Source: Lentibacter algarum
Lineage (GTDB): Bacteria; Pseudomonadota; Alphaproteobacteria; Rhodobacterales; Rhodobacteraceae
Direction: 5' to 3'
NCBI RefSeq assembly: GCF_040580765.1
Contig: NZ_CP158687.1
Coordinates: forward strand, 248,001 to 312,000
DNA: 64,000 bases
This document shows positions 58,730 to 64,000 of the stretch, piece after piece (the first letter of the stretch is position 1; every line of letters begins with the position of its first letter). The position numbers and the translations under genes were made by a program. The notes beneath the pieces were generated by a model, which was not told the DNA's origin, did not search any database, and was given only the letters and a program-made list of their open reading frames with translations.

Positions 58730-59593
58730 ATGCGGGCCCTATATGTAATGAGTCTTGTCGCACTTGTAAGTGCGCTCCCTGTGTTGGCTGATGAGCCAGC
58801 GCAGTTTCGCGAATTCACCTTCAAAAAGGTGAAGCCGCCGAAGGCTGGTTCGAAGAACAGGATCAATATTCAAATCGAAGCCGCCGATCTTGAGCGCCAG
58901 CGCGGCAAGAGCAGCAGCCTTGTACAGCCAGCGGCGCCCAAGCTTGCCGAGCCCAAAGTGGCGAACGTGCCGCCCCCAACGCAAAAGACAGGCGCGTACG
59001 CGTGGTTTTGGGACAAGATTTCTCCACACATGGATGAGAGTGCGCCGGGGCGGCTTGCGCCCGCACTTGTCAGTGTAAGCAATGGGCCTGGCGGTAAGAC
59101 AGTGAGCACACCGAGGCTTGAGACCTTGCGCGGGATTGTTGAGACCCGGGGCGCTGATATCTTGAAGGCGACAATCGGAACGGAAGTGTCGCCTGCGCTT
59201 GTACTGGCCGTGATCGCGATTGAGAGTGGAGGACGGGTTGACGCTGTGAGCAGCGCTGGTGCGCAAGGCTTGATGCAGCTTATGCCTGTTACTGCGGAGC
59301 GCTTTGGCGTGGCGGATGCGCTTCAACCTGCCGAGAATATAAAAGGCGGTGTCGCCTATCTTGATGTGCTGATGAAGCAGTTTGACCGTGACCCTATTCT
59401 TGTGCTGGCAAGTTACAACGCGGGGGAAAATGCTGTTAAGCGCGCAGGCGGTGTGCCTGACTACGCCGAAACGCGAGACTATGTGCCCAAGGTCCTTGCC
59501 GCGTTTAAAACAGCGAAGGGGCTTTGCCTCACGCCACCCGAGCTGGCGAGTGATGGCTGTGTCTTTAACTTCAAGATGGCGAAAGCGGATTGA
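58730..59593 (+). CDS. Lytic transglycosylase, SLT domain
   Basis: A 287-residue exported enzyme: signal peptide (about residues 1-20, MRALYVMSLVALVSALPVLA), a proline-rich linker to about residue 130, then the SLT domain with catalytic E165 in LVLAVIAIESGGRVDAVS. GAQGLMQLMPVTAERFGVAD, KGGVAYLDVLMKQFDRDPIL and LASYNAGENAVKRAGGVPDY AETRDYVPKVLA follow. An alternative start is ATG 58748. Its position between the Tad locus and the prenyltransferase is ambiguous. Local wall opening for pilus assembly is possible, but it overlaps the prenyltransferase start as TGATG, so it is translated with that gene. Confidence 0.92.
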   Translation: MRALYVMSLVALVSALPVLADEPAQFREFTFKKVKPPKAGSKNRINIQIEAADLERQRGKSSSLVQPAAPKLAEPKVANVPPPTQKTGAYAWFWDKISPHMDESAPGRLAPALVSVSNGPGGKTVSTPRLETLRGIVETRGADILKATIGTEVSPALVLAVIAIESGGRVDAVSSAGAQGLMQLMPVTAERFGVADALQPAENIKGGVAYLDVLMKQFDRDPILVLASYNAGENAVKRAGGVPDYAETRDYVPKVLAAFKTAKGLCLTPPELASDGCVFNFKMAKAD

Positions 59594-60804
59594 TGGGTTT
59601 GACTGTTTTTGCGCTGAAGGGTGGTTTGCTGCGCACGAGCCCGAGGCTTGAGTACTTTTGGGGCGCTTTGGGCGTAAATCCAAAAGCGGCTCTGGCCAGT
59701 CTGTTGACCCAGAAAAAGCCAGAAGATGTGAGCTTGCGCGTAGATCTGCTGCCGCTCAACGAAGATGTGCTTTCACAGATTGAGGCACTGAAGTCGGCCG
59801 ATAAGGCTGTAGCGCTTTCGACACGGGATTACCCCGAGCTTGCGACCGCGCTGGCGGCACAGCTTGGAATTGCGCTGAGTGAGGCCAAAGGCGAGACGCG
59901 GCCCCAGAGCTGGAACGTACGAGCTTTGCTCAAGGCGATCAGGCCCCATCAATGGGTGAAGAACATTCTGTTGCTTATGCCGCTTTTGGCGGCGCATCGG
60001 TTTGACAGCGGATCACTGCTGCTGGCACTGCTCGGCATCGTGGCTTTTTCGGCGGCAGCTTCTTCTATATATGTTGTGAACGATCTTGTGGACTTAGAGG
60101 CCGACCGCCTGCACCCCAAGAAATGCAAGCGCCCTTTTGCCAGCGGAACTGTACCTCTTACTGTCGGAATGCTTACGGGGCTTGTGCTTGTGAGCGTGGC
60201 GCTGGGCGTGGGCGCATACCTTGGGCCTAAGTTTCTGGCGATTACGCTGCTCTATGTTTTTGTGTCGGTCGCTTATTCTATGCGGCTCAAGAGGATGCGC
60301 TGGGTCGATATTATTTTGCTCGCCTCTCTCTATTCTGTGCGCGTGGTGGCAGGCGCGGCCGCGGCGGGTGTGGCGGTTTCGGGGGCGATGCTGTTTTTCA
60401 TCTTCCCTGTTTTTCTCACACTCGGCGCGGTGAAGCGGCTCACCGAGCTCACATTGGCGACAAACGACGAGCGTTTGCCAGGACGCGGCTATGGGCGACC
60501 TGATCGGGGCAAGCTTCTCAACTTTGCTGTTGTGAGCATGATCTCTGCGCTGCTGATCTTTTTTATATATTCACAGAGTGCGCAGGCGATGGCACTTTAT
60601 CCTGATCGCTGGTTTCTCTGGCTGGCCATTCTGCCGCTGGCGGCTTGGCTCTTCCGGATGGTACGGCTTGGCTATTATGGCAAGCAGGATTATGATCCGA
60701 TTGTCTTCGCCTTGAGCGACAAGCGCGGGATCGGTTTGATCCTTATCACGCTGTCGCTGATGTTTTATGCGGCAGGGCTTTGGGCGCAGTGGTTTGGCTT
60801 TTGA
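59593..60804 (+). CDS. UbiA-family prenyltransferase, decaprenyl-phosphate phosphoribosyltransferase-like, with degenerate HAD N-terminus
   Basis: A 403-residue protein. Residues about 112-403 form the eight- or nine-helix UbiA domain: LLKAIRPHQWVKNILLLMPL, the Mg-diphosphate motif NDLVDLEADRLHPKKCKRPF (NDxxDxxxD at 163-171), and YSMRLKRMRWVDIILLASLY. These match Rv3806c-type enzymes that join phosphoribose to a polyprenyl phosphate. Residues 1-100 look like a shortened HAD domain (VDLLPLNEDVLSQIEALKSA DKAVALSTRD); the DxDGT nucleophile region is replaced by VFALKGGLLRTSP and the distal catalytic part is missing. ATG 59593 overlaps the transglycosylase stop. It converges on the DprE2-like gene. 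Confidence 0.88.
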   Translation: MGLTVFALKGGLLRTSPRLEYFWGALGVNPKAALASLLTQKKPEDVSLRVDLLPLNEDVLSQIEALKSADKAVALSTRDYPELATALAAQLGIALSEAKGETRPQSWNVRALLKAIRPHQWVKNILLLMPLLAAHRFDSGSLLLALLGIVAFSAAASSIYVVNDLVDLEADRLHPKKCKRPFASGTVPLTVGMLTGLVLVSVALGVGAYLGPKFLAITLLYVFVSVAYSMRLKRMRWVDIILLASLYSVRVVAGAAAAGVAVSGAMLFFIFPVFLTLGAVKRLTELTLATNDERLPGRGYGRPDRGKLLNFAVVSMISALLIFFIYSQSAQAMALYPDRWFLWLAILPLAAWLFRMVRLGYYGKQDYDPIVFALSDKRGIGLILITLSLMFYAAGLWAQWFGF

Positions 60805-60810
60805 GCCACC

Positions 60811-61560
60811 TTAGATCGACATTTTCTTAAAGATTGGCTCGGGGATTGTGCGGATCACGAACATGACCAGCTGCCAGATACCTGCCGTGTAGACAATATT
60901 GCGCTTCTTGCTGAGGCCCTTAAGGATGTCGTCGGCCACGCCTTCGGATGTTGTCATGAAGGGTTGTTTGCCAAGGCCCCATGTCATGGCGGTATCGACT
61001 GGGCCGGGCTTCACTGTCATCACATGAGCGCCTGAGCGACCCAAGCGGTTGCGCAGGCCTGACAGATAGGTCGCAAAGCCCGCTTTGGCCGCGCCGTAGA
61101 CGTAGTTGCCAAGGCGGCCGCGGTCGCCCGCGACGGAGCCGACGCCGACGATTGTTCCGCCGCCGCGCTCTTCCATGAGGGGAGCGAGCCTTTGCAGGAA
61201 AGTTGCTGGCCCTGTAAAACTGTCGGCGATCACGCCTTCGATGAGCGATGGATCCATGTCAATCGCGCTCTGATCGGGCATGGAGCCGAGGAAAACAGCG
61301 CAGGAGAGCTGGCCTTCTTGGCCGCTGGCGTGGGCGAGGATCGGTTTGAATGTCGTGGCGTTGCGCGCATCAATCGGGAAGCTGGCGACTGTGCTTGCGC
61401 CGCGCGCGGAACAATCGGCGGCGAGGCGAATGAGGTCGTCTTTGTCGCGGCCCGTCAGGATGAGGGCATGGCCCTGCTCGGACAGGCGGCGGATGAAGGC
61501 ACGAGCCATAGAGGAGCTTGCGCCGAGGATGATCCATGTGTCTTTGCGTGGCTCTGTCAT
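60811..61560 (-). CDS. SDR-family reductase, DprE2-like
   Basis: A 249-residue short-chain dehydrogenase. The nucleotide loop is WIILGASSSMARAFIRRLSE (the GxSSxxA form typical of DprE2-like proteins). The catalytic residues are S142 in VGSVAGDRGRLGNYVYGAAK and Y155/K159, with VKPGPVDTAMTWGL afterwards and a hydrophobic C-terminal segment (IWQLVMFVIRTIPEPIFKKM). In mycobacteria DprE2 reduces the keto intermediate made by DprE1 to give decaprenyl-phosphoryl-arabinose. It starts one base after the DprE1-like stop, and this adjacency is the main support for the assignment. Confidence 0.88.
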   Translation of the reverse strand: MTEPRKDTWIILGASSSMARAFIRRLSEQGHALILTGRDKDDLIRLAADCSARGASTVASFPIDARNATTFKPILAHASGQEGQLSCAVFLGSMPDQSAIDMDPSLIEGVIADSFTGPATFLQRLAPLMEERGGGTIVGVGSVAGDRGRLGNYVYGAAKAGFATYLSGLRNRLGRSGAHVMTVKPGPVDTAMTWGLGKQPFMTTSEGVADDILKGLSKKRNIVYTAGIWQLVMFVIRTIPEPIFKKMSI

Positions 61561-61561
61561 G

Positions 61562-62869
61562 TCAGATGCTCCTCAGGCCTAGGCGGCGGGTCAGATCGGT
61601 TTCAAACTTGTGCTCGGGGTCGGCCTTGTTGACCTCTTCCGCCCATATGGCCCAATTGGGATACATGGCTTTGGCCTCGGCTTCGGTGGCAAGGCTGTCC
61701 TTGGCGAAATAGATACGGCCGCCTGCTTCCAGAGTCGCAGCATTGAGCTTTTTGATCAGCTTGCGCGCCTTGTCGCTTTCGCGAAAATCGACGGCCAGCG
61801 TGTAGCCTTGCATCGGAAATGACATCATGCCAGCGGCATCAGTACCGAGGCGTTTGAGCACGGCGAGGGGCGAGGCGAGGCCGCTTTCTGCGATCATCTC
61901 GACCATGGCGCGCAGTTCTGGGAGCCTGTCATCAGGCAGAACACATTGGAACTGGTGAAAGCCGCTTTTGCCATAGAGCCTGTTCCAGTTGTGGATTTTA
62001 TCGAGCGGGAAGAAGAACTCTTCGAGCGGCTTTATACGGGTCTGGCCGCCGTCGCGGATGCGCAGGTAATAGGCTTTGTTGAAGCCCGAAACCATGGCTT
62101 TGGACAGGGTGAAGCGGGGGAAGTTGAACGGCACGGATTTGCTCCCGCCTTTGGGCGCGCTTTGCGGGCGAACGGCCGTGGAGCGGGCCTCTTCGACAAT
62201 ACCGCGGCCAAGGTTTTTGCCTTTGGCGGTGCAATCGAGCCAGCCGACAGTGTAGCGGGCCTGCGAGCTGGAGAGCAGGGCGATGTGCTCCTCCCAGTTT
62301 TCAGCGCGTTGCTCGGTAACTTCCATGCCCTCGCCTTCACAGCGCGACATCTGGAGCGTGGCGGAGGCGATGATGCCTGTCTGGCCGAGGCCACCGACTG
62401 TGGCCTTAAACAGAGCGGCGTTGCGCTTGGGGGTGATGGTCTTGGGCTTGCCTGCGACCATGAGTTTGATTGCGGTGACATGGTTGCCAAAGCTGCCATC
62501 AACGTGGTGGTTCTTGCCGTGCACGTCCATGGCGATACAGCCGCCGATGGTGGCGAAGCCTGTTCCCGGCATAACCGTTGGCATCCAGCCGAGGGGGGCG
62601 AAGAGGCGGGCCAGCTCGCCCACAGGAACGCCGGCTTCGGCCTCGACAAGACCAGTGGTGGCGTCAAAGCTCAGGATGCGGTCAAGCCGTGTCATATCGA
62701 CGGCTGCACCTGTGCTGTTGAGGCAAGCATCACCATAGGAGCGCCGCGCGCCAATGGCGGGATGTGCATAGAGCTCGGCCAGAGCGGCGGCACGCTCGGG
62801 GCGGGCAAGCTCGCCTTCGGCGGAGAGCGCGCGGCCCCAGCCTGTGTAGGATTGGGTGTTCCAGAGCAT
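61562..62869 (-). CDS. FAD-binding oxidase, DprE1-like (decaprenylphosphoryl-ribose 2'-epimerase subunit type)
   Basis: A 435-residue VAO-family flavoprotein. RRSYGDACLN (Y45), MPGTGFATIGGCIAMDVHGK NHHVDGSFGNHV (H117), KSGFHQFQCVLP (Q306, Q308), FPMQGYTLAVDF (A359) and GGRIYFAKDS (K390) line up with Y60, H132, Q334, Q336, C387 and K418 of Mycobacterium tuberculosis DprE1, with identical spacing from memory. It would oxidise C2' of a polyprenyl-phosphoryl pentose. The active-site cysteine targeted by benzothiazinones is alanine here. The ATG shares a base with the flippase stop (TAATG). A different polyprenyl-sugar substrate is possible. Confidence 0.9.
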   Translation of the reverse strand: MLWNTQSYTGWGRALSAEGELARPERAAALAELYAHPAIGARRSYGDACLNSTGAAVDMTRLDRILSFDATTGLVEAEAGVPVGELARLFAPLGWMPTVMPGTGFATIGGCIAMDVHGKNHHVDGSFGNHVTAIKLMVAGKPKTITPKRNAALFKATVGGLGQTGIIASATLQMSRCEGEGMEVTEQRAENWEEHIALLSSSQARYTVGWLDCTAKGKNLGRGIVEEARSTAVRPQSAPKGGSKSVPFNFPRFTLSKAMVSGFNKAYYLRIRDGGQTRIKPLEEFFFPLDKIHNWNRLYGKSGFHQFQCVLPDDRLPELRAMVEMIAESGLASPLAVLKRLGTDAAGMMSFPMQGYTLAVDFRESDKARKLIKKLNAATLEAGGRIYFAKDSLATEAEAKAMYPNWAIWAEEVNKADPEHKFETDLTRRLGLRSI

Positions 62870-63861
62870 TAGGTGGCTCCTTTTGCATTAGATTTTGCCT
62901 CGGCATAGGGGAAGATACCAAGGCCGATGAGAATGGCGAACCAGAGGGTGGTCAGGCGGATGACGGCTGTTGCGGGCAGGGCAACTTCAAGCGGGATACC
63001 CTCGAGGAGAAGCAGGCCGACCATGGCGGCCTCTGCGCCTCCGATGCCGCCTGGTGCCCCTGTGAGCCCGCCTGCAAGCGTTGAGAAGACAAATATCAGT
63101 ACGGCGAGCCAGAAGGAAATATTGGCGTCCATCCACGTGAGCAGAAGCCAGAAGGCGTAGCCCTCGGCGAGCCAGCCTATGAGGCCCAGAATGGTGGCAA
63201 GCGTGAGGATATCGGCGCGGGAAAAGGCCTTGAGTGATCGCGCGGCGCGGCGGACGCGTGCCATGAGGCGGGGGAACAGGCCTGTGCTGTGATAAAAGAG
63301 GCCTGCGCTAACCGAGAGGAGCGCGGGGCGTGTGACGAGAACTGCACCCGCGAAAGCAAGCAGCGTTACAGGAATGGCAAAGCGGATCATCGCGCCTGAA
63401 AAGAGCAGGCCGACGGCGAGAATGAGAGCCATGGCAGCCAAGTCAGAGGCGCGATCAACGAGCACGAGGGGGGCTGTGCGTTCAAAGCTCCAACCTGTTT
63501 CGCGCTTGATCCAGCGCATGCGGATCAGCTCTCCCACACGGCCCGGCGTGACGGACATGGCGAAGCCACCAAGAAAATGACGGACGTTCTGGGCAAGATG
63601 CGTTCCAATGCCGAGGCAGCGGGTGAAAGCGTGCCACCGGACGGCGCGAAAGAGGTAATTGACGAGGGAGAGTGCCAGAAGGATGCTGACCTCGAGAAGC
63701 GAGAGCTTTCGTAACTGTGTCAGGGTTTCGTCCCAGCCTGTTGCCGCTGCCAGCGAGGCAAGACCTGTGAGGACAAGCACAAAAAGACCGCTCAAAAGCG
63801 CATAGTCGCGCCAGCGATGAAAGCCCGTGCTCTTGGGCGCTACTGGAAAGTCACTGCTCAT
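62869..63861 (-). CDS. Lysylphosphatidylglycerol synthase TM-region / flippase-like membrane protein
   Basis: A protein of about 330 residues with eight or so membrane helices and the UPF0104/AglD pattern: YLFRAVRWHAFTRCLGIG, GGFAMSVTPGRVGELIRMRW, TLAGGLTGAPGGIGGAEAAM and GLLLLEGIPLEVALPATAVI RLTTLW. It lacks the soluble MprF lysyl-transfer domain. Relatives are thought to move or handle lipid-linked sugars, so here it is a candidate flippase for the polyprenyl-phosphoryl pentose made by the neighbouring enzymes (inference). First gene of that operon. Starts at 63861, 63867 and 63888 are all possible; 63861 has GGG at a usable distance. Confidence 0.85.
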   Translation of the reverse strand: MSSDFPVAPKSTGFHRWRDYALLSGLFVLVLTGLASLAAATGWDETLTQLRKLSLLEVSILLALSLVNYLFRAVRWHAFTRCLGIGTHLAQNVRHFLGGFAMSVTPGRVGELIRMRWIKRETGWSFERTAPLVLVDRASDLAAMALILAVGLLFSGAMIRFAIPVTLLAFAGAVLVTRPALLSVSAGLFYHSTGLFPRLMARVRRAARSLKAFSRADILTLATILGLIGWLAEGYAFWLLLTWMDANISFWLAVLIFVFSTLAGGLTGAPGGIGGAEAAMVGLLLLEGIPLEVALPATAVIRLTTLWFAILIGLGIFPYAEAKSNAKGAT

Positions 63862-63927
63862 TGTCATTGCCCGAAGGTATAGGGGCAAAATAGGGCAATT
63901 TTATGGATTTGTCGCTAAGTTTGGCCA

Positions 63928-63960
63928 AGAAAAAAGCGGGCCTCAAAGGAGGCCCGCTTT
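63928..63960 (-). terminator. Rho-independent terminator of the gene at the window end (bidirectional form)
   Basis: A perfect 12-bp stem (AAAGCGGGCCTC at 63933-63944 with GAGGCCCGCTTT at 63949-63960), loop AAAG, followed on the minus strand by T-rich sequence opposite 63928-63935. It separates the flippase operon promoter from the gene ending at 63981. Confidence 0.9.
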
Positions 63961-63980
63961 CTATCATGATGCTGGTCGGT

Positions 63981-64000
63981 TTAGACCAGTGTTGCCTGCG
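63981..64000 (-). CDS. 3' end of a minus-strand gene (truncated by window)
   Basis: Reading leftward from the window end there is an open frame ending QATLV and a TAA stop at 63981-63983, 21 bases before a strong minus-strand terminator. The stop-then-terminator layout supports a real gene end. Too little is present to name it. Confidence 0.5.

Noticed and set aside
61946..62872. Plus-strand open frame opposite the DprE1-like gene (308 codons)
   Set aside because: It has an odd Gly/Ala/Glu-rich composition without domains. The minus-strand gene carries all the DprE1 active-site residues.
1..64000. tRNA, rRNA, CRISPR arrays, insertion sequences or prophage genes
   Set aside because: I scanned the intergenic regions by eye for T-loop sequences, regularly spaced repeats, and transposase or integrase motifs and found none. 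A small RNA could still be missed.

Overview
The window is a dense, ordinary-looking chromosome segment from an alphaproteobacterium of the Rhodobacteraceae (Roseobacter group). This rests on gene content and order (sfsA-map, a Flp/Tad pilus locus, MlaA-MlaC, a tripartite tricarboxylate transporter, a Hint-domain protein, DUF2125 and DUF3726 proteins), on high-GC codon use that gives long mirror ORFs on the wrong strand, and on short intergenic gaps with many ATGA or TAATG stop/start overlaps. I see no rRNA, tRNA, insertion sequence, prophage, integrase or CRISPR array. Product names come from recognising motifs by eye; no database search was run.

Layout. 1-6.9 kb: housekeeping genes (end of sfsA, map, rsmD, an FAD-dependent reductase, a peroxiredoxin, yaeQ, then a minus-strand operon ridA / glycerophosphodiesterase / FemAB-like acyltransferase / pterin dehydratase). 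6.9-12.8 kb: a type I secretion ABC/HlyD pair, and divergently MlaA-MlaC with a lytic transglycosylase. 12.8-22.4 kb: a catabolic island with an IclR regulator, a HAD protein and a class III aminotransferase on one strand, and TctC-TctB-TctA, an aldehyde dehydrogenase, an APH-fold kinase and a Tm-1-like protein on the other. 22.4-29.8 kb: recO, a META lipoprotein, a TetR regulator, then a tightly coupled operon LysR / ketoglutarate-semialdehyde-type dehydrogenase / M19 dipeptidase-like protein / unknown 555-residue protein / DUF3726 protein. 30-37 kb: Hint protein, rpsD, hisC-tyrC-extensin-like operon, HD protein, DUF2125 protein, ChaC. 37-46 kb: two tandem 85-residue secreted paralogues, a MotA/MotB-like pair with a very long coiled coil, a MOSC protein, fhs-folD, an AAA+ ATPase and a polytopic membrane protein. 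47.6-58.4 kb: a twelve-gene Tad (Flp pilus) locus on the minus strand. 58.7-64 kb: a transglycosylase, a UbiA-type prenyltransferase and, converging on it, an operon of a flippase-like membrane protein, a DprE1-like oxidase and a DprE2-like reductase.

How the genes work together. The Tad locus supplies pilins, prepilin peptidase, inner-membrane platform, ATPase, secretin and accessory lipoproteins, but no TadE/F/G minor pilins. The last 5 kb holds equivalents of the mycobacterial steps that make decaprenyl-phosphoryl-arabinose (UbiA, DprE1, DprE2) plus a candidate flippase. This is the most surprising assembly here and suggests a pentose-phosphoryl-polyprenol pathway in a Gram-negative. The best candidate for an undescribed catabolic system is the dehydrogenase / M19-like / unknown / DUF3726 operon at 24.1-28.8 kb, whose M19 member lacks the usual metal-binding motif.
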